A stretch of DNA of 64,000 nt from Aquimarina sp. MAR_2010_214. GTDB taxonomy: Bacteria > Bacteroidota > Bacteroidia > Flavobacteriales > Flavobacteriaceae. The DNA lies in contig NZ_PJMS01000001.1 in the NCBI RefSeq assembly GCF_002846555.1, positions 3,100,001 through 3,164,000 on the forward strand, read 5' to 3'. This document shows positions 35,038-43,704 of this stretch, in pieces. A program made the position numbers and the translations under genes. Position 1 is the stretch's first letter, and each line of letters starts with the position of its first letter. The notes under the pieces are model-generated. The model did not search any database and was not told where the DNA came from. It saw only the letters and a list, made by a program, of their open reading frames with translations.

Positions 35038-35930
35038 TGGAATATCGAGAGTATTTACACCAAGAAAATTATAGTAAGACCACAATAGTACATTATCTAA
35101 AACGTATTACAGAATTTACGGGATGGCTTAAAAAGCGAAGGGTTACAGCAAGCGAGATCGATTATAAAACCTGTATGAAATACATCAAATACCTACAACA
35201 AAAAAAGATCAAACCCCAAACAATCAATAATCACCTGGTAACGATTAGAAATTACTTTGATTACCTGATAGAGCGAGCAGAGCGAAGCGAAAACCCATTA
35301 GAAGATGTATCTGTAAAAGGTACTGTAAAAAAGATGTTGCACAATCTTTTAGAGCCAGACGAACTAGAAGATCTATACTACAGTTATGAAACCGAGAAGT
35401 TTAACAGGAACGCTAACGGCTTTGCTAAATATGCAGCAAAACGTAATAAAATTATTGTTGGGCTAATCGTATATCAAGGTTTAAATGCTACCCATCTAAA
35501 AAGCCTAAACTTAGAAGATGTACAATTAAAAAAAGGTAAAATCTATGTTCCTGCAACCCGTAGGAGCAATGCCAGAGAAATAGAATTAAAACCTTGGCAA
35601 ATCATTGATTTTATCGAATATCTAGACCAAATCCGACCACAAATAGCCAAAAACAACGATCTGCACAATCAAGAATTATTAATCCCACAAAAGTGCTTTA
35701 ATGATATGCTACGAATAGGAATCTTAAAAAGATTAAAAAAGATCAATCATAAAGTCATTAATGTAAATCAATTACGAGCCTCTGTAATCTGTAATTGGTT
35801 AGGCCAATACAATATCCGTAAAGTTCAATATCTGGCAGGACATAAACACATCGGTTCTACAGAATCCTATAAACAAAACAATCTGGAAAGCTTGCACGAA
35901 GCAATCAACCAGTTCCATCCAATACATTAA
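35037..35930 (+). CDS. Tyrosine recombinase 2, atypical catalytic site, copy 1
   Basis: A 297-residue recombinase partner with an N-terminal core-binding domain (1-90) and a catalytic fold. It keeps Arg247 (NQLRAS), His269 (LAGHKH) and the nucleophile Tyr278 (ESYKQ). The first catalytic arginine is replaced: the usual GLR is GLN with Asn150, and the HxxR histidine is Asn244. It is therefore likely weak alone and may act in a heteromer with recombinase 1, as XerC and XerD do (inference). It overlaps recombinase 1 by one base. Confidence 0.8.
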   Translation: MEYREYLHQENYSKTTIVHYLKRITEFTGWLKKRRVTASEIDYKTCMKYIKYLQQKKIKPQTINNHLVTIRNYFDYLIERAERSENPLEDVSVKGTVKKMLHNLLEPDELEDLYYSYETEKFNRNANGFAKYAAKRNKIIVGLIVYQGLNATHLKSLNLEDVQLKKGKIYVPATRRSNAREIELKPWQIIDFIEYLDQIRPQIAKNNDLHNQELLIPQKCFNDMLRIGILKRLKKINHKVINVNQLRASVICNWLGQYNIRKVQYLAGHKHIGSTESYKQNNLESLHEAINQFHPIH

Positions 35931-35948
35931 ATTACAAAACCCATCCTT

Positions 35949-36101
35949 ATGAAAATAGAACTTATCATTACCGACAAAGAGGAATTAAATTATTTACAAA
36001 GTTCCTTAGCCGCAGCAATACATCAATTAGCCATATCAGAAAAAAACCATGAAGATAGTATTTATTGGTTATCACAAATCTTACTTTTATCTTACGAGTA
36101 G
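35949..36101 (+). CDS. Small 50-residue protein of the element, copy 1
   Basis: A short ORF 18 bp after recombinase 2 encodes MKIELIITDKEELNYLQSSL and then a helical, histidine-containing tail ending ILLLSYE. The start follows a plausible spacing and the frame is kept in both copies, but identity of the copies gives no independent test. It could be a recombination directionality factor or a structural small protein; no motif decides this. Confidence 0.45.
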   Translation: MKIELIITDKEELNYLQSSLAAAIHQLAISEKNHEDSIYWLSQILLLSYE

Positions 36102-37104
36102 TATAATAATCAAGTGACTCCCTACGGTCGGCATATTATTATGGGCGCAGACAAAAAAGTCTTTGCCCATAAGCTGTTATAAGGTGTTCCTTCGTCACTC
36201 GTTCCCTGCTTCGCCAGTTGCTATCGCACCATAATCACTTCCTCGCCTTCGGTCGTCAGCAATTATTACTGGTCTTCGCGGGACTCCTTCCTCCATCACC
36301 CGTAGCTACTTTTTTGCTTAAAAACAATAAGGTACGCTATCGCTAAATACTAAATTAAGCAAAACCGCTACTTCATGGGCTACGCCGCTTAGTCGCAACC
36401 TAGCCGATTATTTATGTGGAAGTTAATATCTGATAAAGAAGAACACATAAAAATCGTCTGGCACACAAAACCACTACGTTCCTTTTTGTGTGTCGGTTGC
36501 TCCACTACGCTTTGGCTACGCCTTTGTCTTCTGCGTTCGCCACGCAGGCATCTTCAATCGCCAGATAGCTATGATCAATCTTGAAGCTGAAGCACTACAC
36601 TTACAGCCTTTGCGCACTTCAGCTTCAAGATCAATCGATCTTACTCAAACGGAAAATATTTTAAGAAAAAGTGGAATGCGGTGGCTGATGTAGTAGGTCT
36701 TCCGCTTTTTATTAAAATACTAGCCTTAATGGCGATTGAATGACCCCACAATGCTTAGAATCACGTCTACGACACGATTATATGTGTATAATACTATAAT
36801 ATCTCTCCTAAAAATAGCTTGTTAGAAGTCAAAATCTTTAAGTGTAGTAGTCGGTGCGCGGCTATTTTATATAAACCCTGTTATAGACCCTGACTAAAGG
36901 GAAGTGCGGGTATAATAAGGATTATGTAAAGATAGCTTTGGTGACGTTCGCTGGCAATAGTAGTAACAAATACAGAATGCTGTAATGTAGGTATACTCTA
37001 AATTATTACTTTAGCATAGCAGACAGATATATGACAGGTAGGACGTTCTTTTTTTTAGCAGTTTTAACAGGTGTCTGGGAAAAATGTGACCGCAAAATTT
37101 ATTT
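36102..37104. other. Structured non-coding end of element, copy 1
   Basis: About 1 kb with raised GC and no convincing gene. It contains strong stems: ATGGGCGCAGAC / GTCTTTGCCCAT at 36141-36170 with a six-A loop; CACACAAAA / TTTTGTGTG at 36462-36492; and a perfect 15-bp inverted repeat ATCTTGAAGCTGAAG at 36578-36592 with its partner at 36617-36631. It ends at the palindrome before the junction. It may hold an origin, recombinase arm sites or an RNA (inference). Confidence 0.6.
36578..36631. repeat. 15-bp perfect inverted repeat, copy 1
   Basis: ATCTTGAAGCTGAAG and its exact complement are separated by 24 bases. It is the strongest hairpin of the non-coding end and is present again at 43178-43231. 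Confidence 0.7.
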
Positions 37105-37111
37105 TTGGGCG

Positions 37112-37128
37112 TAAATGGTGACCATTTA
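37112..37128. repeat. Terminal palindrome at unit border, copy 1
   Basis: TAAATGGT-G-ACCATTTA is a perfect 17-base inverted repeat ending inside the TTAGGGAA core. A related direct half, AAATGTGACC, lies about 30 bp upstream. Likely part of the recombinase binding site. Confidence 0.6.
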
Positions 37129-37133
37129 GGGAA
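37126..37133. repeat. Internal junction core TTAGGGAA (attP-like)
   Basis: Here the right end of copy 1 meets the left end of copy 2. A circularised element would carry exactly this joint, so the site is the predicted attP sequence. Confidence 0.7.
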
Positions 37134-38086
37134 TATCCGACTCTCCTACAAAGACAGTAACAAAGACGGTAAAATCACCCAAAGCGAGATTGTAGAGGAG
37201 AAACATTATTATCCTTTTGGTCTACAACATAAAGGATACAACTTCGCTGTAAATGGTAGGAAACATAACTATGGATTTGGTGGGAAAGAAGAACAAGATG
37301 GACTAGGACTTGATTGGCACGACTTCGGTGCTAGAAATTATGATGCTTCGCTTGGTCGTTGGATGAATATTGATCCACTTGCAGAACAGTACCTTTCCTT
37401 AAGTCCATATAACTACACTATGAATAATCCTATATTCTTTGTTGACCCTGATGGACAAGAAGTAATAATCCATTTTAACAAGACTAAAAACAGGTTATAC
37501 ATATATGATGATGATAAGTGGGATGATAATTTAGAAACTAAGGCCGTAAGTGCGGAAGAGTATAAAACTTCTTTTGAAGAAGGTGAAGAAAAGTATAATC
37601 AAATACTTGTAATTCACAATGTTTTTTCTGGTGGAAACGATAGAGATGGTGATGGAGAAATAGAATATGGAGGTTCAGAAAACGAAAAAGAAATACCTAA
37701 TGGAGAATACGATTTAGTAGATAATAAATCAGATGATAAGCATCCTGATTGGTATCGAATAGATTCAAAGACTGATGGAAATCGATACAATGATCGTTAT
37801 GATGATCCAACTGAGAAAAATTCTAAGGGAAAACTTAGAGATGGATTTAGATTACATTTAGGAGGTATGAGTTGGGGATGCGTAACTATCTGTAGAGGAC
37901 CCGAATATAACAAAAAGCAAAAAGAGTGGAATGTTCTAAATCAAATAATACAAACTACGGAAACAACAACAGTTAATGATAGAAGAGGAAGGCAGTCTGT
38001 AAATCCTCTTTCTAGATTAACAGTTTATGGGACTATTACAGTATCAGGACAGAACCCAAAACCGAAACAAAAAAAGAGTAACTAAA

Positions 38087-38506
38087 ATGCGAAAATGTAG
38101 TTTTTTGGTAATGATTATAGTCATTTGTACAATGATTACTAGTTGTAATAATTGTAATGAAATTCAAGGAATAGTAATATCAGAACTTCTAAATAGACAA
38201 ATAAATGATTCATATTGTGATATACTAAATAAAGCAATTGAGTTAGATAAAGAAGCAATAATTAAAATTTCAACTATTGAAGTTTCTGATGCAGCAGGAT
38301 ATGATCATGGTTATGTTTTAATTCGTTTAATAGAAAAGATTGGCGAGCAAGAATATTTAAAAGCCTTGGAAAATGTTTCAACGGAGCAAAAAAAATCTAT
38401 TGAATCATATTTATGGGCAGGTCTTGAATATGGAGGAAATAAAATCTATAGTAATAAAAAGCTGAACGAAGTTTTACCTCTATTAGCAGAATCATTAAAA
38501 CAGTAA
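38087..38506 (+). CDS. Lipoprotein immunity protein, copy 2
   Basis: Identical to the 139-residue lipoprotein after the complete Rhs gene, including the lipobox ITSC. It lies two bases after the orphan tip. A second dose may raise immunity or protect if copy 1 is lost. No separate promoter was recognised, so expression is uncertain. Confidence 0.7.
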   Translation: MRKCSFLVMIIVICTMITSCNNCNEIQGIVISELLNRQINDSYCDILNKAIELDKEAIIKISTIEVSDAAGYDHGYVLIRLIEKIGEQEYLKALENVSTEQKKSIESYLWAGLEYGGNKIYSNKKLNEVLPLLAESLKQ

Positions 38507-38583
38507 ATAATGAATATAATAGCGCGGAAATGTTTTCTGTGCTGGGTATGTAAGCGGTAAGAGTGGTTAAAATAAATGCTAAG

Positions 38584-38615
38584 AACCAGTTACATTGATG
38601 TAGCTGGTTTTTTTA
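38584..38615. terminator. Terminator, copy 2
   Basis: Same hairpin and T-run as at 31984, between convergent immunity and XRE genes. Confidence 0.8.
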
Positions 38616-38620
38616 TGCGG

Positions 38621-38956
38621 TTAAGAGAAAGCTTGTTTAGTTTTATAGTTCTGTATCACATTATCAATTAAAAAGAAGAGCTTACTTTTAGTGTCTTGGT
38701 CAAGTTGCTCAATATCTTCAATACGTTTTAGAACTTCTTTGTCATAAGTAGATAATTGACCTTCACCAATAATATAATCAACAGATACATCGAATACTTT
38801 AGCTATTTTAAGGAGTATATCTACAGAAGGTGCATTTTCATTACGTTCATAATTACCAATAATAGTTCTAGAAACATCAACTTTTTTAGCTAAGTCACTT
38901 TGTGATAAGCTATGCTTCTTTCTTAAACTGATAATCTTACTTCCAATGTCCAACAT
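38621..38956 (-). CDS. XRE-family repressor, copy 2
   Basis: Identical to the 111-residue repressor of copy 1, with cro/C1 HTH at residues 5-60. Two copies would supply repressor to both operator sets, so the tandem pair should remain co-repressed. Confidence 0.8.
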   Translation of the reverse strand: MLDIGSKIISLRKKHSLSQSDLAKKVDVSRTIIGNYERNENAPSVDILLKIAKVFDVSVDYIIGEGQLSTYDKEVLKRIEDIEQLDQDTKSKLFFLIDNVIQNYKTKQAFS

Positions 38957-39000
38957 AGTTATCTAAAATCAAGTGTTTGTAACGATTATAGGCAAATTTA

Positions 39001-39082
39001 GTCAAAATATTTTGACATAAGAAATGATTGATTGACATTAGATTGAAAAGAATATTGTACATTTGTCAAGAACCCTTGACAA
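39001..39082. promoter_or_regulatory. Divergent promoter/operator region, copy 2
   Basis: Repeats both palindromes (39001-39016 and 39063-39082) and the -7 boxes (38993-39000 minus, 39058-39065 plus) of copy 1 without change. Confidence 0.6.
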
Positions 39083-39099
39083 TTAAATATTTTTAAACA

Positions 39100-40674
39100 A
39101 TGCTAAAAACACACAATCCACACAACTACAGCTACATCACAAAACACTTAGAAATCCACATCTTAGGTGGGATCAAACTCAATAATTTAGACCGTATGCG
39201 AGTCACTATGAGCGTACAGAAACCAAAAAGCATTAATGTATTACGTCACAGTATCGATTTATACAATGATAACATGGTAGAGAAATTTGTACGAAAGATT
39301 GCCGAACGTATCGAAATCGGTACGAGTATTGCCCGTAAAACCTTGCAAGAACTCACATCAGCACTAGAACACTATAGAATTGATGAACTGGAGGCAGCCA
39401 ATAAAGCAAACGAAATACAGGTAAAAGAACTTAGTGAGAAAGAAGAACAAGCAGCTGTAAAGTTTTTGAAATCTAAAGATCTGCTTAAAAAGACAAATGA
39501 ACTGATTGGTAAATCTGGAGTAATCGGAGAAGAAACCAACCGATTGTTAATGTACTTAATTTTTACGAGTAGAAAAACTAATAATCCATTGCATTGTATC
39601 AGTCTTGGTAGTTCGGGAGTTGGTAAAACACACTTGCAATCTAAAGTAGCAGAACTGATCCCCGATGAAGATAAAATAGAAATCACTGTATTATCAGCTA
39701 ATGCGTTTTACTATTTTAATAGAACAGAATTACAATACAAATTGATTTTAATCGAGGATTTAGATGGTGCAGAATCAGTACTTTATCCACTACGTGAATT
39801 ACAATCTAAAAAACGAATTACCAAAACGGTAGTCCATAAAGACTCGCGTGGCGAGAGCAAGACAATCCATTTAGTCGTAGAAGGTCCTGTAAGTATTGCA
39901 GGTTGTACTACACAAGAAAGTATCTACGAAGACAACAGCAACAGGAGTTTTTTACTCTATATCGACGAATCGGAAGAACAAGATAAAAAGATTATGGATT
40001 ACCAGCGGTTGTTAAGTGCAGGCAAACGAAATGTAAAAGAAGAATGTACAGCAGCCAGATTTTTACGTGATGTACAAAGAACCTTAAACTCGGTATCAGT
40101 TCGTAATCCGTATGCAGAATACTTGAGTTTACCATCCTCAGTTTTTAAACCAAGAAGAACCAACAGCCATTATTTACAATTTATAGAAGCCGTTACCTTT
40201 TACTGCCAGTGGCAGAGGCAGAAAAAATATGACGAGGAAACGGGGGAAGAATATATAGAAACCACAATCCAAGATATAGAACAAGCTAACGAACTGATCA
40301 AAGAAGTATTATTACATAAAAGTGATACCATCACAGGAGCAGCCAGAAATCATTTAGAAAAGCTTAAAACTTATTTAAAAGAAAATAACCAGACAACATT
40401 TACTAATGCCGAAATCCGAAAGCAGCTACATCTTAAAGAAAGTACATTACGAGGCTATCACAAACAACTACAGGAAGAAGGGTATATAAAAAGAATGAGG
40501 CATAAAAAGACTAAAAGTTATTGTTTTGAAATCACCGATATGAAGGAGTATGATTGGCTCAAATCCAATATTGACAATGCTTTAAAGAGTTGCATACTAC
40601 AGATAGAACTCGCAACCCCGCAACCAACCCGCAAGTCACCTAGTTGCGAATCCAAAAGTAAGAAAGCCAGTTAA
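39100..40674 (+). CDS. AAA+ ATPase of mobile-element type, copy 2
   Basis: Identical to the 524-residue ATPase of copy 1: Walker A at 170-177, Walker B at 215-223, C-terminal winged-helix-like part. Both copies are intact, so neither has decayed since duplication. Confidence 0.7.
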   Translation: MLKTHNPHNYSYITKHLEIHILGGIKLNNLDRMRVTMSVQKPKSINVLRHSIDLYNDNMVEKFVRKIAERIEIGTSIARKTLQELTSALEHYRIDELEAANKANEIQVKELSEKEEQAAVKFLKSKDLLKKTNELIGKSGVIGEETNRLLMYLIFTSRKTNNPLHCISLGSSGVGKTHLQSKVAELIPDEDKIEITVLSANAFYYFNRTELQYKLILIEDLDGAESVLYPLRELQSKKRITKTVVHKDSRGESKTIHLVVEGPVSIAGCTTQESIYEDNSNRSFLLYIDESEEQDKKIMDYQRLLSAGKRNVKEECTAARFLRDVQRTLNSVSVRNPYAEYLSLPSSVFKPRRTNSHYLQFIEAVTFYCQWQRQKKYDEETGEEYIETTIQDIEQANELIKEVLLHKSDTITGAARNHLEKLKTYLKENNQTTFTNAEIRKQLHLKESTLRGYHKQLQEEGYIKRMRHKKTKSYCFEITDMKEYDWLKSNIDNALKSCILQIELATPQPTRKSPSCESKSKKAS

Positions 40675-40716
40675 TTAACTGCTACTCGCTACAAAATCAC
40701 AAAAAACACATACCCT

Positions 40717-41637
40717 ATGAAAAAAAGTAAGCTACAAAATGCTGGCTATAGAACTCTATTGACCAATTTTAGCGAATGGTTGGACATATTGGGTTATAGT
40801 GATGCGATGCAAAAGAACTATCCTGCACAACTCTGTGAGTTCTTCTACTGGTTAGAACAAAACGATATTACTCATATTGATTATATACAAGATCATCATA
40901 TCAGGAATTACTACAACCATTTAAAACAACGACCCAATAAGACAAGAGGTGGCGGACTAAGCAATATCTATCTTAATAATCACCTGCAATCCTTACACAA
41001 GTTTAGGGAATACTTAAAAAAGCACAATGCAAAACCCTTTAATCTACCCATCAAAAGGGAAAAGGAAACTATAGCAGAAAAGCTAAATATAGTATCGCAA
41101 GAAGAAATCAAAGACTTGTTTATGGCAACGAATTACAGCAATCCATTACCAAGATTTAGGGCAAGACAAAAAGCAGTATTAGTCTGTTTGTACAGTTGTG
41201 GTATGCGAAGAAATGAAGTGTTGAACATAGAAATATCAGATATCCTTTTTGATAAAGAACGAATCTACGTCAGAAAAGGTAAAAACTATAAAGAACGCTT
41301 TATACCCATCAATTTATACAACCTACAAATACTAGAAGATTATGTGTACGATACACGGATGAACTTTAAAAAGTCAAGTGAGAGCAACTATGTTTTTATT
41401 ACCGAACATAGTATCAAAATGAGTGGAGCTACTTTAGAAAACGATTTAAAACAGATTATAAAAGCTACAGAAGATAGGATACTACTCGAAAGAAATATTA
41501 CGCCACACGCCTTACGTCACAGTATTGCTACCCACTTTTTACAAGCAGGCATGAAGATCGAGGATATACAACAGTTTTTAGGACATAGCAGTCTGGAATC
41601 AACACAAATCTATACACATATTTTAAAAGAAAACTAA
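40717..41637 (+). CDS. Tyrosine recombinase 1, copy 2
   Basis: Identical to copy 1, with the complete catalytic set (Arg164, Lys187, His264, Arg267, His290, Tyr299). Overlaps the next gene by one base. Confidence 0.88.
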   Translation: MKKSKLQNAGYRTLLTNFSEWLDILGYSDAMQKNYPAQLCEFFYWLEQNDITHIDYIQDHHIRNYYNHLKQRPNKTRGGGLSNIYLNNHLQSLHKFREYLKKHNAKPFNLPIKREKETIAEKLNIVSQEEIKDLFMATNYSNPLPRFRARQKAVLVCLYSCGMRRNEVLNIEISDILFDKERIYVRKGKNYKERFIPINLYNLQILEDYVYDTRMNFKKSSESNYVFITEHSIKMSGATLENDLKQIIKATEDRILLERNITPHALRHSIATHFLQAGMKIEDIQQFLGHSSLESTQIYTHILKEN

Positions 41638-42530
41638 TGGAATATCGAGAGTATTTACACCAAGAAAATTATAGTAAGACCACAATAGTACATTATCTAA
41701 AACGTATTACAGAATTTACGGGATGGCTTAAAAAGCGAAGGGTTACAGCAAGCGAGATCGATTATAAAACCTGTATGAAATACATCAAATACCTACAACA
41801 AAAAAAGATCAAACCCCAAACAATCAATAATCACCTGGTAACGATTAGAAATTACTTTGATTACCTGATAGAGCGAGCAGAGCGAAGCGAAAACCCATTA
41901 GAAGATGTATCTGTAAAAGGTACTGTAAAAAAGATGTTGCACAATCTTTTAGAGCCAGACGAACTAGAAGATCTATACTACAGTTATGAAACCGAGAAGT
42001 TTAACAGGAACGCTAACGGCTTTGCTAAATATGCAGCAAAACGTAATAAAATTATTGTTGGGCTAATCGTATATCAAGGTTTAAATGCTACCCATCTAAA
42101 AAGCCTAAACTTAGAAGATGTACAATTAAAAAAAGGTAAAATCTATGTTCCTGCAACCCGTAGGAGCAATGCCAGAGAAATAGAATTAAAACCTTGGCAA
42201 ATCATTGATTTTATCGAATATCTAGACCAAATCCGACCACAAATAGCCAAAAACAACGATCTGCACAATCAAGAATTATTAATCCCACAAAAGTGCTTTA
42301 ATGATATGCTACGAATAGGAATCTTAAAAAGATTAAAAAAGATCAATCATAAAGTCATTAATGTAAATCAATTACGAGCCTCTGTAATCTGTAATTGGTT
42401 AGGCCAATACAATATCCGTAAAGTTCAATATCTGGCAGGACATAAACACATCGGTTCTACAGAATCCTATAAACAAAACAATCTGGAAAGCTTGCACGAA
42501 GCAATCAACCAGTTCCATCCAATACATTAA
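41637..42530 (+). CDS. Tyrosine recombinase 2, copy 2
   Basis: Identical to copy 1, including the Asn150 and Asn244 replacements of catalytic positions. The nucleophile Tyr278 is kept. Confidence 0.78.
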   Translation: MEYREYLHQENYSKTTIVHYLKRITEFTGWLKKRRVTASEIDYKTCMKYIKYLQQKKIKPQTINNHLVTIRNYFDYLIERAERSENPLEDVSVKGTVKKMLHNLLEPDELEDLYYSYETEKFNRNANGFAKYAAKRNKIIVGLIVYQGLNATHLKSLNLEDVQLKKGKIYVPATRRSNAREIELKPWQIIDFIEYLDQIRPQIAKNNDLHNQELLIPQKCFNDMLRIGILKRLKKINHKVINVNQLRASVICNWLGQYNIRKVQYLAGHKHIGSTESYKQNNLESLHEAINQFHPIH

Positions 42531-42548
42531 ATTACAAAACCCATCCTT

Positions 42549-42701
42549 ATGAAAATAGAACTTATCATTACCGACAAAGAGGAATTAAATTATTTACAAA
42601 GTTCCTTAGCCGCAGCAATACATCAATTAGCCATATCAGAAAAAAACCATGAAGATAGTATTTATTGGTTATCACAAATCTTACTTTTATCTTACGAGTA
42701 G
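42549..42701 (+). CDS. Small 50-residue protein of the element, copy 2
   Basis: Identical to the small ORF at 35949; same spacing after recombinase 2. Coding status unproven. Confidence 0.42.
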   Translation: MKIELIITDKEELNYLQSSLAAAIHQLAISEKNHEDSIYWLSQILLLSYE

Positions 42702-43704
42702 TATAATAATCAAGTGACTCCCTACGGTCGGCATATTATTATGGGCGCAGACAAAAAAGTCTTTGCCCATAAGCTGTTATAAGGTGTTCCTTCGTCACTC
42801 GTTCCCTGCTTCGCCAGTTGCTATCGCACCATAATCACTTCCTCGCCTTCGGTCGTCAGCAATTATTACTGGTCTTCGCGGGACTCCTTCCTCCATCACC
42901 CGTAGCTACTTTTTTGCTTAAAAACAATAAGGTACGCTATCGCTAAATACTAAATTAAGCAAAACCGCTACTTCATGGGCTACGCCGCTTAGTCGCAACC
43001 TAGCCGATTATTTATGTGGAAGTTAATATCTGATAAAGAAGAACACATAAAAATCGTCTGGCACACAAAACCACTACGTTCCTTTTTGTGTGTCGGTTGC
43101 TCCACTACGCTTTGGCTACGCCTTTGTCTTCTGCGTTCGCCACGCAGGCATCTTCAATCGCCAGATAGCTATGATCAATCTTGAAGCTGAAGCACTACAC
43201 TTACAGCCTTTGCGCACTTCAGCTTCAAGATCAATCGATCTTACTCAAACGGAAAATATTTTAAGAAAAAGTGGAATGCGGTGGCTGATGTAGTAGGTCT
43301 TCCGCTTTTTATTAAAATACTAGCCTTAATGGCGATTGAATGACCCCACAATGCTTAGAATCACGTCTACGACACGATTATATGTGTATAATACTATAAT
43401 ATCTCTCCTAAAAATAGCTTGTTAGAAGTCAAAATCTTTAAGTGTAGTAGTCGGTGCGCGGCTATTTTATATAAACCCTGTTATAGACCCTGACTAAAGG
43501 GAAGTGCGGGTATAATAAGGATTATGTAAAGATAGCTTTGGTGACGTTCGCTGGCAATAGTAGTAACAAATACAGAATGCTGTAATGTAGGTATACTCTA
43601 AATTATTACTTTAGCATAGCAGACAGATATATGACAGGTAGGACGTTCTTTTTTTTAGCAGTTTTAACAGGTGTCTGGGAAAAATGTGACCGCAAAATTT
43701 ATTT
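42702..43704. other. Structured non-coding end of element, copy 2
   Basis: Same 1-kb stem-rich DNA as in copy 1, with the 15-bp inverted repeat at 43178-43231 and the terminal palindrome at 43712-43728. No gene supported. Confidence 0.6.

Larger units (their letters stand above)
30526..37125 (+). mobile_element. 6.6-kb tip-exchange integrative element, copy 1
   Basis: A unit of 6600 bp inserted within the DHLGNIRLSY codons of the Rhs gene. Contents in order: Rhs core remainder plus YkuD-like tip, lipoprotein immunity gene, XRE repressor (minus strand), AAA+ ATPase, two tyrosine recombinases, a 50-residue gene and about 1 kb of structured non-coding DNA. It starts and ends with TTAGGGAA, which is also shared with the far junction at 43726. 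The sequence repeats at once, apparently without a difference, as copy 2. No transposase, relaxase or conjugation gene is present, so excision and integration are assigned to the recombinases (inference). Confidence 0.85.
37105..38085 (+). pseudogene. Orphan Rhs YkuD-like toxin tip (copy 2)
   Basis: A 326-residue open frame beginning with TTG (MGVNGDHLGNIRLSYKD) and identical from the DHLGN motif to the tip of the full Rhs protein. It has no signal peptide, repeats or shaft, so it cannot be delivered by itself. It is best read as a silent tip that becomes expressed only when recombination fuses it to the shaft; unit 1 currently occupies that place. The first five codons come from the non-coding end of copy 1. 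Catalytic His and Cys are intact. Confidence 0.75.

Noticed and set aside
36490..36693. 67-codon open frame in the non-coding end of each unit (also at 43090-43293)
   Set aside because: It spans the strongest hairpins, its residue makeup is arginine/alanine-rich unlike neighbouring genes, and no start signal precedes it. Palindromic DNA explains the open frame better.
37105..38085. Independent functional Rhs gene
   Set aside because: It lacks signal peptide, repeats and shaft, and begins with five codons of element DNA, so it is an orphan tip.
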